Below, in pieces: positions 21,898-33,068 of a stretch of DNA of 64,000 nucleotides. The notes below the pieces were generated by a model. The model worked only from the letters and a program-made list of their open reading frames with translations. It had not been told where the DNA came from and did not search any database. Every line of letters starts with the position of its first letter. Position 1 is the stretch's first letter. A program made the position numbers and the translations under genes. This DNA comes from Saussurea involucrata (taxonomy: Eukaryota > Streptophyta > Magnoliopsida > Asterales > Asteraceae), in contig CM066317.1 of the NCBI GenBank assembly GCA_033807775.1, forward strand, positions 40,861,870 through 40,925,869, in the 5' to 3' direction.

Positions 21898-22120
21898 ATA
21901 TCACGTGTAGATCCCAGTTTGATCAGGTAACAACGAATAAACGAAACGATTAATCTTTTTTGAATGATTATAGAGAGGTTACAAGATTAGATTGATCTTT
22001 ATTGCGTTGAGAATTTCAATCTAATCTTGTAACCTCTCTATAATCATTCAATAAAGATTAATCGATTCGTTTATTCGTTGTTACCTGATCAAACTGGGAT
22101 CTACACGTGGTATCAGAGCA
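21891..22120. repeat. Palindrome of two copia LTR ends with primer sites on both outer sides
   Basis: Arms 21891-21995 and 22016-22120, 105 bases each, are reverse complements with three mismatches around a 20-base spacer (21996-22015). Each arm holds about 90 bases of the primer-proximal LTR end plus the initiator-Met primer site: reversed on the left (degraded to TGCTCTGATATCA), direct on the right (TGGTATCAGAGCA, 22108-22120). The right arm is the start of the plus pol-less copia copy. The rest of the LTR is absent on both sides. Confidence 0.93.
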
Positions 22121-22688
22121 GAATCGGTGATTTGAAGAAATAGAAGAAACCGATCGAAAATAAGAGAAAATAAAAAAAATTCGTATGCAATTTTCTAGAA
22201 AACACAGCCGTGCCGTTTTGCCTATTCTCGGAGTTTGAACCGTGGGATCGTCGCGATTTTTGGACAGTAGCTTCACAACATTCTGTTCTACATCCTGAAC
22301 GGTGGAGATTGGCGTTTGAGGTCAGAAGGCACTTTTTTCTGTTCAACGTAATGTAGTAATTTTTTGGTGAATCGATCATCAATCGGGTTTGCAAAGTGGT
22401 TTCTATTTTATTTTATTGATTTTATAGTATTATCTGGTTAGAACTTAAATTCTGATCAGTTGTAATCGATATTTATCTGTTTCGTTTCAGTTTTGAAGGT
22501 TTTGGAGTTTTTGATTTTCGAAGCGTTCTTCGTGTTCATCAAATTTTCGATAAATCTGCTATGTTAATCGAATTTCTGATTGTTTGATGATTTCTTTGGT
22601 AAATTTTTGAGAAGTGCAGGTGTCAAAGGGAAGAAAAACAGCCGCATATGAGTTTATTTTATAAACCCTAATTGATCAGATAAGTATT

Positions 22689-22936
22689 TTCCGCACGGTA
22701 AGTCGTTTCCCGCATAAGCAATCTGGATAACATTGTTTTCCGGATAAAGGCTTCCCGGATAAAAGTTTCCGAATAACCTCTATCCGGGTACTTTTATTTT
22801 TCGGACACCAATTTATTTCCCGGATAATTGTTTTTCAATACCCATTTCCCGGACACATCACTTGTCCGGGTGATTTCTTTCTTTCCGGATGTATTTTGTG
22901 TTTTCCGGATAACAATCTCATCTTGTTTTTTCCGAA
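22689..22936 (+). repeat. CCGGA motif array in leader (plus pol-less copia)
   Basis: About ten cores, mostly TTCCGGAT and CCCGGATA, spaced 15-30 bases apart. More diverged than the copia A array. The rest of 22121-23345 is AT-rich leader with no gene. Confidence 0.85.
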
Positions 22937-23345
22937 TGCCTCTCACTCTCACAGCACACCTTATTTGACTTATTTTTTTGGTTGACTATCACCACATGAA
23001 TATTACAAGGTGGTGCCCAGCTTTGGCATCGTGTTCATGACGTATAAGAAACTCAAGCAAGTATTGTCAAATATAGACCCTTGCATATGATGATGAGGAG
23101 GAGATTAGTTCTCATCTAACGCATGCATACATATAGATTTCATAATGCTTTATTTTTGAGATTTGATTGTGTCGTTCAGATTTTACTTTCAGAATTAAAT
23201 TTTAGAAACAGATTTACTTTTAGATTTGTTTTTCTGATTTAATTTTGATTTTCTTCCGCATTTTTCTAATTCTTCAAAGTAACACCGATTAACGATCAAT
23301 TTTTTTCAGGTAACAACGTCTTATTCGTTTCAGTCGGAAGCAGCT

Positions 23346-25300
23346 TGTCAGGTATGTCTACCAACTCATAACGCTTTAGTCGATCAGATTCAACTGCTTG
23401 GTCAAAAGGTAGAGTCCTATATGTTTATCTCTAACGAACAGCTGCTTGAAATATCCACTTTAAATGAGAAGTTAGAGGTCCAAAGAAAGATTACAGAGAA
23501 ACTTAAGTCTGATAATGCTTATTTAAAAGAAAAGTGTGCAAATCTTTCGATAGCACCAAAGGACTTAAGGGCCAAAATAACTGATTTAAACGCAAAGCTT
23601 GATCAGTGTGAGAATGAGAAGGATGCGATTGTCTATCAATGCTCTTATCTTCAAATACAAATCAAAGAGCATATTTCGAAAATAACAGATCTTGAGATCA
23701 TACTCTACAAAAGAGGTCAAACCGATCAAACGATCCATCTGAACAAACCCAAGGAATTCAGTTATTTTAACAAAGAATAGGGAATTGGGTATGACAACCC
23801 ACATTATTTGAAAAAGGTTTTGACAATGAGTCCTACTCTATACGAGTTTAATTTCTTTGGCCTCGATAGAAAATATCCCGAATATAAATACAGATGGACG
23901 GGACCACTCAAGAAGAAGGAAGAGGAAACTGAGGAATATAAACGCAAACATACAACTAAAATGCAATTAACTTTTGCGTATGAAGTTCTTAACACCTCTT
24001 ATGAGAAAAATAAGTCCCGATACCTTTCAAATGACTACTTTGACGGCTACAAAGTTGCAAAGCCCAAGGATTCCTCTAAAAAGGATGAGGCCCCAGCAAC
24101 TGAAACTAAAACTGAGACAGACGAGTTTAAACGCTATGTTCCTCCTCTTGTTTTGGAAATGAAAGTAGTTGAGTTAGAGGAGTCACTTGCGAAGGAAAGG
24201 ACTAAATTTCAAAAAGAAAAACAAGAACTTTTACATAAAACTTGAGAATTCCAATTCCACAAAAACCGAATTTGTATCTGTTGAGGAAAAGGAAATTCTT
24301 CAGACAGAAATCAATCGGCTCACATCTATACTGTCTGCTTTGGCAACGGAAGTTATCATGAGCAGTAAGGGCGAACTTCAAAAGAAGTTTGACCGACTTC
24401 AAAACAAGAAAGTCACTCCGTTTGAACCTTCCTCCAACTCATCAGATACATCTTCCTGTAAGGCTTTTATAGGCAAAATCTCTTTAAGAAAGGGAAAAGA
24501 ACCTCAAGTGATAAGTTTGCCAAAGAATTCTGATTTTCAAAAAGCTTCCGCAACCGATTCTTTGAAAAACATCGTTTCTAATTTTCCTCACCTCCTTCAT
24601 CTATTGATGTTCCACCCGAAAGTGAGATTGATTTTTCAAAGGTAATTAATTCTAACACTTGTTCAGATGATGAGTTTTCTAAGTTTGAATTTGACAAACC
24701 TCTTCCTAGCCATACTGATTTTCTTTCGAAAATGGTTGATCGACCGGTCAAATTTCAAAAGGGCGAATGTTCTACATCCGCACCTGAAACCAGGTCTGTG
24801 AACGACGTTTCTAAAAACAACTCTAAATCCACAAAACGTTCACAGAAAAGGCAACAAACCGGTCGACCCCATAATAGACATCCTTACTACTCAAGCTCTA
24901 CTGATCATGACTTTAATGATATTTCAGATAATAATGGTCGGAGAAAAAGGTTCAAACAAGTTTGGGTAGTGAAAAGGTCAAATGAAAGAATAACAAGTAC
25001 AAATTCATTTAAGTCAGTTTCGCATGCTAGGACATACAACCATAATCATGATGCTTTTAATTCTCGTACTTCTGTTGACCAAATGTGATGTTTCCTTTAC
25101 GAGTTTACTCAAATCAACAGTTACCTAAACTTTCTCATGATTGTATTTGTTGTTCTGCATGTGGTTTGAATGATTTTGTTGATCGAAAATAAGAATCTTA
25201 TTGGTATGGTACTTATAGTATCCCCGGTCCTCACTATAATAGGGCATCTAACCGTCAAGGATCCATGAAAGTATGGATACCAAAATCCTTATAATCAATT
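23346..25300 (+). pseudogene. Gag C-terminal extension, plus pol-less copia
   Basis: Starts at the point where copia B Gag has SCQVC, just after its CCHC knuckle, so capsid and knuckle were removed cleanly. Order: coiled coil (LNEKLEVQRKITEKLKSDN ... DLNAKLDQCENEKD), QTDQTIHLNKP, a globular-looking block from GIGYDNPHYLKKV to GLDRKYPEYKYRW (23787-23900), a second coiled coil (VVELEESLAKERTKFQKEK), a Ser/Lys-rich part, and a Cys motif (CICCSACGLNDF near 25140) before WYGTYSIP. Stops at 23778 and near 24243 and 25090, with frameshifts near 24245 and 24640, break it. It ends KVWIPKSL and then stops; no protease follows. Confidence 0.78.
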
Positions 25301-26741
25301 TTGCAAGAATGTCATGTGCGTTTTAATTCATATTAATCACATCACATGACGAACATTCAAAGGTTACACCACATTTGAGGGGGAGCATCAGGTATTTTAC
25401 ACATACATGAGTTTTTCAGTGAATTCAAAGAACAATGGTAATGCATTCTGAATAACTAACTTGTGTTTGTTATTCTCCATTTTTAAATTCTAGAATTGCC
25501 ACGTGTTATATTTTCTTGATTTCGTTATTTCCATGTCTCATACGTTGTTGACTTTTCGATGGAAATACACTCACTTGAATTCCAATTTGTTCTTTATGAT
25601 ACGTCATTTCTAGTAATGATTCAATTCTTATCTGACACACTAAGTGTGACTTGTTCTTCACAATTAAATTTTCTGATCATTGTCTCATTTATTCCAAATA
25701 CCGTGCTTACTAAGTCATTCTAGTTCGCGCTTGAATTTGTTCTTTGAAATTCATTATATTTTATTATTATGACTTCTGAATAATTCAGTTCAGAACTCGT
25801 ACTTAAATGCTTTGACTTCTAAACATTTCAGATTAGAACTCGTATTTAAATGTTTACTCCAATGATTCAATTTGGTAAATGAAAAGTAGTGTTAGGGCTT
25901 ATATTGTTTCTATGGTCTATCCAGAACCGGAAGGACCTACCCAAGAAACTCATCCATTTATAGACATCGGTGAGGGGTCTAGATTGATAGATGAGTTTGG
26001 AGTAAAAAGAATATGGTGAGGCTGTGACAGTACTTAAAAGAATTATTGGTCCTTACCAAACCGAGTCAGTTATCCGGGTAACCACACAATCTATTTATTC
26101 TCATTCTTTGGAGATGAATATTGAAACAAACATGGACCCCGTGTCGATAACTTATGTCACCCCACCTAGCCACTCAAGTATCTCACAAAAGCTGTTTGTT
26201 TCATATATACACGGAGAATTAGCACATAATCTATCAATTCCTTACTCAGAGGTCTTAGATATTGAAAAAGGAAGACATCAGCTCTGGTCTCCGAACTTCA
26301 TATTCTATTCACTGAGTCTATTGATTTTTAACTTGAGTCTCAGGTTAAATCAATTTTTGAGCCAAATCGATATAATTTAATTCTTTCACACATGCACGAG
26401 TCTTTGTGATTCCAATTGCATATCTTTGTGATATTGCTGGAACAGTTTGAGAAGTAATTTTTTAAAATTTTATTTCAGTTGTAACTAGAAGTCCTATCAG
26501 AGATACCCCAATGCCAACTCTGAAGATAGGCCATACAATTATTTTAATTGTTGTGATAACAGTTACTATTGTGTTTATGTGTTACTTGATTACCCCATCT
26601 TGGTTACTTAACAGTTTTTGTCTGGAATTTTGCTACTCACCAGTATTGTCTTTGAAGTTACATGATGCTCAAGATGCTCCTAATCATCATGATGGGGAGA
26701 CATGATACAAATTCAAAGACACCGAATATCAAGTTGAGGGA
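25301..26741 (+). other. 3' noncoding tail of plus pol-less copia
   Basis: Holds the GAGGGGGAGC tract (25378), two diverged GACTTCTGA/TCAGAACTCG units (25770-25860) and a stretch from 25892 homologous to the minus copy. The short frame 26511-26705 has a hydrophobic run (TIILIVVITVTIVFMCYLI) that could be a membrane span, but the other copy is cut before this point, so I cannot test it. Confidence 0.6.
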
Positions 26742-27125
26742 TGATAACGCCAATTTTTGGCGTTATTTCTGGGCCACAAACCACTAAGAGTGGCTTGTTT
26801 TGAGGCAAAGAAGCGGAACTTTATGGTTTTCCTAGTGAAATGCACAGGTAATCCGGAAGAGAAAGATCATCGAGTCACAAAACGGAAAAAGGCCAGAAAA
26901 GAGTCCAAAAGAAAGCCCAAGAGGAAGCCCAAGTCAGTACCCTAGCCTAAGACCAGACCTAGACCCGAGCCAATCACGAAAACGCGCGGCCTGTGTCGCG
27001 GCTTGAGGCCGCGGGCCAGGTCGCGTAACCCTCTGTTTCAGCTCTACATTTTGCGTTTTCCGGAATTCAGGTCATGATTCATTCACTTGCGACGGGAGGC
27101 TACGGAGGGGCGATTTTCAGAGGTA

Positions 27126-27130
27126 TTTCC
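27126..27130. repeat. Target-site duplication, left (TTTCC)
   Basis: TTTCC immediately before TGTAACACCC; matches 29767-29771. Confidence 0.9.
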
Positions 27131-29766
27131 TGTAACACCCTCGAATTGGGAAAGAGCAACTAATTAAATTTTTTGATATTACATCCGAAACAATAGAGTT
27201 CCTTCTTATGATTCAATAGATGAAACACCTCGAAGTATAAAAACTATGATCAGCCTCAACAATAAATATAATTCAAGTCTCAATACAAAGACTAAACCCA
27301 TTTCGGCAATAACTAACCCATACACAAAGTGCTATTCCCAAGGGTATATGCGGAAGACATCACTTAGTCAATTCACCTCACGAGCACCTTTCTAGCACTC
27401 AACCTTTCACGCGTGTCACTAGAACTACTCCCAACTTGAGACTTGTTGCACATGCCGACAAATAAAAAGGGTTAGGCTAACGCCTAGTGAGTTCAAGAGT
27501 TTATAGCATGATTTAAATAATTCTTTAGATGAAAGTTTGCAATATAGATTACGATTTCCAAAAGGATTTGCAAAAAGGGATATAAACGACTCATTTTCCA
27601 ACGCACTCAAAATCTGTGAGAAAAGTTCCCAAAAGGTATAAAGCGTTTTCCAAAATGAATTACGATCCCAACTCACTCAAATACGTGAATAAATCTAATT
27701 TAGGCAAAACCTTCAAATTCGGTTGACGACAAAATACTCAACCCATAAATCATGAAAACCATCCATTTAATTATAACCCTTCATTGAAACATAATACGAA
27801 GAAATACCCACGCGAAAGTAAAATGTAATGAAGTCCAAATACCATAAATATGGAAATGACCCGCCTCATTCCCACTTTAATACACGTGGAGGGAAATCCA
27901 ATATTAAAGTTATCAATTGCAGTCGATCGCCCAAGACCAACGATAATAAAGCATAAATATTACGATATCCGAAATCAATGTTTGACAACAACGGGGGAGA
28001 CCCGTATCCATTAAAGGTGGAGGAAACACATAAGTTTACCACCCATACAACGTTAGTCGTACAACCCTCGCGACTAGCCATCCAAGGGTTCCTACGACTT
28101 CTCAACAAGTTCCACCTCAAGAGACAGTTGACCTTAGTGTCTATCCCCAGGATTCCACCACAAGGCTCGGCACGCTTAGGACTACCTCCAAGGCATCCCC
28201 CACAAGCGGCGTAGGTCCTAACGCCTACCTCCAAGGTAGCACCTCTGGACTCAACCCTCCTAGTGTCCACTTGAAAAGCTAAGGTCATAAAACATGGGTT
28301 CCGAGGTCCAACCCCGAGATTCCCAATTGACCATCACCAACGACTGACTTACGTGCCTATGGATCCAATGCAACACAGTGTATAACAACATGCCTATCCC
28401 GGAATGACCAACGCACCCAAGCCTGTAAATATCAACAACGTGCAATAATATGCAATACGGTGCAATAAAAGCAACCCATAAGTAAGACTCCACGTCGAGT
28501 CATTTAAAACCGGAAAAATGTCCCCAAGACTTTCTCAAAGTCAAAACCGAGCAAAATGCTCAAAACTCGCTAGACCCATATATCACGGTCATCATAGCAT
28601 AGAATGCATTTAAATAACATTTAGGTAAACAAGTACCACAAAACCGTTATTAACCCAAAACCCGACATGGTTCAACAAAAGAGTTTTCCCAAAAGGACTC
28701 ATACCCTTACAATCCTCAAAATGACTCTTGACACTAATTTGTGCATTTTCCCAAACAGTTTATAAAAATTACTTTCACTACATGATTAAACCACCAAATA
28801 GACATCATTTTGAGCAATAAATCTGTTAAGGACATATTATGATTTCTACCCATCAAAATATCCATAAGCCCCAAATATGGGTGTTTTACAACATTTATGA
28901 AGATAAACATTTCAAAAAAGTTAAACTAATCAAATAACTCAACCATCGATATTTTCAAGTAAAAGACACAAATATTTGGAAAATCACATTTTTGGCATGT
29001 ACAAAGTTTTCACAAATCAACTTGAACTCACATTGCTAGATTTAGGCTAAATCTAGAGTTTCCCCAAACGTAAGCTCCTTTGAAGCATCTTGCATCTTCA
29101 AGCTAAAACCTCCAAAAACCTAGATCCATAAGTTTCCAACCACAATAATTAGATCTAACCACATACAAACATTCCCCACTTTTATCATCCAAAAATCCCA
29201 AACATAACAAAACCCCAATCTTCATAAATGAAGAAGGAAAAGATTACCTCAACCAACCACCATTAAAATTCTCCAACAATACCCCAAAGTAGAAGAAAGA
29301 TGAAATCAACAACAACCTAACACTTGGGTAGAGGATATTACCTTTATTAAAAGAATCTCCAAACCGAAGCTTCTAATCACCCACAAAAGCTCCAAACTTC
29401 CATATCTTCAACAATGGTGGGAAGTGGGTTTAATTTGGTGAAGACATGAGGAAGAAGAGGAGAGGGGTTTGTGTTCTTGAGAGAAAATGGCTTAGAGAGG
29501 GAGAGAAAGATAGAGTTAGGGTTTGAGAGTAAAATGAGGAGAGAGGAGGAAAAAGGGCTTAATATATTCAAATTATTCCATCAGACAGGTCGCGGACGTC
29601 CGCATGGCACTTCGCGGACGTCCGGCCTCGGCCGAACCAAAATCCTCCAAAAGCACTGTTGCTTCCGCGGACGACCTGCGGGCTTTCGCACCTCGCGGAC
29701 GTCCAGCATGTCCCTCGCGGACGTCCGTGGCCCAAACTTTGGTTCTCCAATTTTCGGGGTGTTACA
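27131..29766 (-). mobile_element. Solo LTR of a gypsy element (2,636 bp)
   Basis: TGTAACACCC to GGGTGTTACA with TTTCC on both sides. It shares many blocks with the 14871-17905 solo LTR (GTTGCACATGCCGACAAATA, GGCTAACGCCTAGTGAGTTC, the TTGAACTCAC(C/A)TTGCTAGAT block near the right), so it is the same family. The array of CCGGATC units is not present; instead, CGCGGACGTCCG palindromes lie near the right end. No coding. Confidence 0.92.
29588..29735. repeat. CGCGGACGTCCG palindromes near the solo-LTR end
   Basis: Four TCGCGGACGTCC cores plus a variant (CCGCGGACGACCTGCG). GGACGTCC is a perfect palindrome. The location corresponds to the GCGATTGTGACA cluster in the other solo LTR. Confidence 0.9.
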
Positions 29767-29771
29767 TTTCC
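29767..29771. repeat. Target-site duplication, right (TTTCC)
   Basis: TTTCC directly after GGGTGTTACA; matches 27126-27130. Confidence 0.9.
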
Positions 29772-30629
29772 ACCACTTTTGAGCCACAATAGAGAGCCGG
29801 TTGAAGAGGAGTTCACCACGAGAAGCGGATTAGAGCCGAGAGAAGGGATTTCATCAGTACATCTTTCACGTTCATGATCACGATGTTTTCACACATTATT
29901 TTCTACCCTTTTCTTGTGTTTTTGTCCACCCCCAACATGAACTAATCTTTAGATGTTGGGGGTTGGAATAACTATGGTTTTTATTAGGGATGACGTGTAA
30001 CCGAAGGATTTTATCGATTTGATCTATGAAGCATTTGATTTCAGTTTTTCATATACAATTGTAGCTTGATCACCTTCAATTGATTTTCATGGTTTTTGAT
30101 TAAGTTCGAGAGAATTAATTAACAACTAGATCAGGTAATCAGGTGCCGAAAAGGAGATTCGGGTAGAGATAGCCGAATCACCTTTTTGCTCTGTAAAGTT
30201 TAACCTAATGTGTTTTAAAGCCACTAGCGGAAATCGAGAGATAAAACTAGTGAGTTTTAAGATAAAATCCGTTATTGCTTGAGAAAGATCAACGGTGAAT
30301 TCCAAAACTAGGGTTCATGAAAATAATCGGTAATCATCGTTCGGGTTTTCGTTCATCGATAGTATAACCATAGGAAATCCAACCCTCAACATTTTCTCTA
30401 TCAAAGTCCTTTCCAAATCTTCCGTTAACCAACTTTAGTTTTATTTAGTTTTACACAAGTTCTAAACCACAAATCAAAATTCCGACCGTTCAGTTAATAG
30501 CAATTGTAGTTATTGTGATACTTAGTTCCTAGTTCCCTTGGTTCGATACTCGTACTTTTCGTACTATTACTTGATTTGACCCGTACACTTGCGGTTAGAG
30601 TAGGGGGTGTAAGGCACCTATCAAGTTTT

Positions 30630-30646
30630 TGGCGCCGTTGCCGGGG
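30630..30646 (+). promoter_or_regulatory. Primer binding site, tRNA-Asp type (Athila-like)
   Basis: TGGCGCCGTTGCCGGGG seven bases after the LTR. This is the primer-site sequence commonly seen in Athila and related plant gypsy elements, and it differs from the initiator-Met site of the other elements here. Confidence 0.9.
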
Positions 30647-30788
30647 AACTAGTTGCAACTGATAGCACTACCAGCTATAAGCGTTATTATATTGAACATT
30701 TTTTTTACTTTTGTCATTTCGTTTTATTACTTTTGATTTCTGGATTAATCATTTTGAAATACCTCTCTTTTCAAGTACTAACTGGTTT

Positions 30789-32407
30789 ATGCCAAGAACT
30801 ACCAGAGGGAAAGACATAGAACCAATCGACCCAGAAATCGAAAGAACCATCCGTCTACTACGAAAAGCATCTAAAGCTAAAAGACAACTGAAAATGGGCG
30901 ACGAAGCTCCTCCAAAGAGACGTCCTATGTGGTCGTTTGCCAATCCGAATGTGGCAGACGCACGTATAGGCATCCAACCTCCCACTACTGGGGTGAACTA
31001 CTTCAAAATCAAACCGAGTACTATCGGTATGGTACAACAGAACCAGTTTGGAGGGGCACCAACAGAAGATCCTCATGCACACCTCCGTGCATTTGAAAGG
31101 ATATGCAACACCTTCAAGATCAACGGAGTGAATGATGATGCAATCAGGCTGCGGTTGTTCATCTTTTCACTTAAGGGCAGAGCAGAAACCTGGACAGAAA
31201 GTATACAACCGGATCAGATCACCACCTGTGTAGAATTGAAGGTTGCTTTCCTCCAGAAATTCTTCCCACCGAGTAGGACCGCCCAACTTATGGCCTAGAT
31301 TACCCATTTTGCTCAATGGGATCAAGAGACATTATATGAAGCATGGGAGAGGTACAAGGACATGTTAAAGAAATACCCTCATCATGGGTTACACGGTTAT
31401 GTCGTTATCCAGACGTTCTTTAGTGGACTTCACCCGCAGTTCAAAAACGATATTACGGGTGCAGCAGGTGGAGCTCTAATGGATAAGTCATATGAGGAAG
31501 CATGTGAGTTGATCGAAAACCTGGATAAACACAGTTATGCCACTCTGAGATCATCAGTTAGAAGGGTTGCTAATGTGCAAGAAAACGATGAATTGAAGGC
31601 CATAAAGGCTCAATTAGCCGCACTCACGAGTCAGTTGAAGGGATCTTCTATCCAACCATCACTTATGTAGAAAAAGGCATGCCGGAAGGGTTTCCCCCTA
31701 ATAATGAACCGGAACAAGTTCAATTTCTTCAGAATCAGAACAACTGGTCACGGAATGATCCTTTCTCTAACACGTACAATGAGAGTTGGAAGAGACACCC
31801 GAATTTCTCGTGGAGTCAACCGCAAGGCCAACTAAAGGAAACAATGGGCCAGCAACAACAACAGCAATACGGTAACAATTCCAACTTTTCTAATTCTTCT
31901 CATTCTAACAATGTTTATCGTCCTCCAGGTTACAACCAAAGGAAATTCGATGATGGACAATCCGGGGAGAAGAAGCCGGGGCTAGAAGATATGATGATGA
32001 AATTCATGTCTAAGATGGATAGCACTGTTGAGGGACTAGCCGGTACGGCAAGTACGGTCAAAGCGGCTACTGATCAGAATACGTCTTCTATAAAGCTTCT
32101 TGAAAGGCAAGTGGGGCAAATATCCGAGGCCCTACAAAATCGAGCACCCGGACAGTTTCCTAGTCAACCCGAAAGGAAACCTCGGGAAGATTGCAAAGTC
32201 ATTCATTTAAGAAGTGGTAAGGAATTGATTAGAGACCCTACTCGAGAATCATCACCGAAGGGGACCGAACCTAAGCGGCAAGACATTAAGATTATAGAAG
32301 TAGATGAGATGGAAGCTGACGAGGAGATAGTGATAGAAAGTCCAGGAGTGAAGAGAAAAAGTAAGAGCAACCGAATGTTCCAAAGCAACCACCGGTTAAA
32401 CCGGTAA
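30789..32407 (+). pseudogene. Athila-type gypsy gag, broken
   Basis: ATG at 30789 (MPRTTRGKDIEPIDPEIE) is preferred over an upstream ATG at 30711 because the family-like sequence starts there. The capsid domain reads DPHAHLRAFERICNTFKI, RLRLFIFSLKGRAETW and FLQKFFPP, then ITHFAQWDQETLYEAWERYK and GLHPQFKNDI. A linker with Gln/Asn-rich sequence and KLLERQVGQISEALQ follows. Stops at 31296-31298 and 31668-31670, and a frameshift near 31675, disable it. Gag forms the particle that holds RNA and enzymes. Confidence 0.88.
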
Positions 32408-33053
32408 CTCCAAAAGTGCCATATCCGAATAGGCTCAAAGGCCACAGGGATGATCTAAACTTTTCTGAATTTCTAAATTTCTTGAAGTTTTTAAGAAATT
32501 GCATATTAACATCCCTTTTGCAGATGCATTGGCACAAATGCCCTCATACGTGAAGTTCTTGAAAGACATCCTCTCCAACAAGAGGAAGATTGAGGAGCAT
32601 GCAACAGTTGCACTTACTGAGGAGTGCAGCGCGATCATCCAACATAAGCTTCCTCTGAAGCTTAAGGATCTAGGGAGTTTTACTATCCCTGTTCATATAG
32701 AAAATTCTGAATTTAGTAAGGCTTTGTGTGATATTGGAGCAAGTATTAATTTAATGCCTTTGTCTATTTTCAGGAAACTCGGACTTGGAGAGGTGCAGCC
32801 GACTAACGTGACGTTGCAACTTGCCGATAGATCCATCAAGTACCCATATGGCGTGATTGAGGACGTATTGATCAAGGTGGATAAGTTCTATTTTCCGGTT
32901 GACTTCGTGGCCCTCGATATGGATGAAGACAAAGAGATACCATTAATCCTTGGCCGACCATTTTTGGCCACAGGAGGAGCATTAATCGATGTGAAAGGGG
33001 GAAAGCTCACATTGAGAGTGGGTGACGAAGAAGCTATCTTCAATGTTTTCTAG
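32408..33053 (+). pseudogene. Athila-type protease region, broken from gag by frameshift
   Basis: After a frameshift near 32410-32495 the frame reads INIPFADALAQMPSYVKFLK, then the retropepsin core ALCDIGASINLMPLSIFRKL (near 32725) and LILGRPFLATGGALIDVKGG. The catalytic Asp lies in DIGAS, where many families have DSGA. TAG at 33051-33053 separates it from RT, although RT is in the same frame. Confidence 0.85.
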
Positions 33054-33068
33054 GCAGCCAAGCAAGGC

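Larger units (their letters stand above)
22016..26741 (+). mobile_element. Pol-less copia derivative, plus-strand copy
   Basis: LTR end, primer site, leader with CCGGA array, Gag extension, GGGGGAG tract at 25378, then a tail matching the minus copy at 9941-11110. No protease, integrase, RT or RNase H. Near 26650-26705 a short frame reads DAPNHHDGE, reminiscent of the DPDHREGE block of the third ORF, so a scrap of that ORF may remain. The 5' LTR is only a roughly 90-base stub and no 3' LTR is seen; the Athila LTR starts at 26742. Confidence 0.75.
26742..30623 (+). mobile_element. 5' LTR of an Athila-type gypsy element, split by a solo LTR
   Basis: Starts TGATAACGCC and ends GGCACCTATCA seven bases before the tRNA-Asp-like primer site. 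Removing the nested 27131-29766 solo LTR and one TTTCC copy leaves about 1.24 kb. A GC-rich palindrome-bearing stretch (GCGCGGCC, GTCGCGGC, GGCCGCGG) lies at 26985-27030. The short frames are not convincing genes. Confidence 0.8.

Noticed and set aside
25892..26505. Possible separate LTR starting TGTTAGGGCT, or a captured gene
   Set aside because: It is shared by both pol-less copies, but no matching CA end, primer site or coding pattern could be fixed; kept as element tail.
26496..26510. AAGTCCTATCAGAGATA as a primer binding site
   Set aside because: Three mismatches to the initiator-Met site and no LTR end in front of it.
27866..28288. 140-codon minus frame and partner plus frame in the second solo LTR
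   Set aside because: Inside a TSD-bounded solo LTR, no domain, not kept in the related solo LTR.
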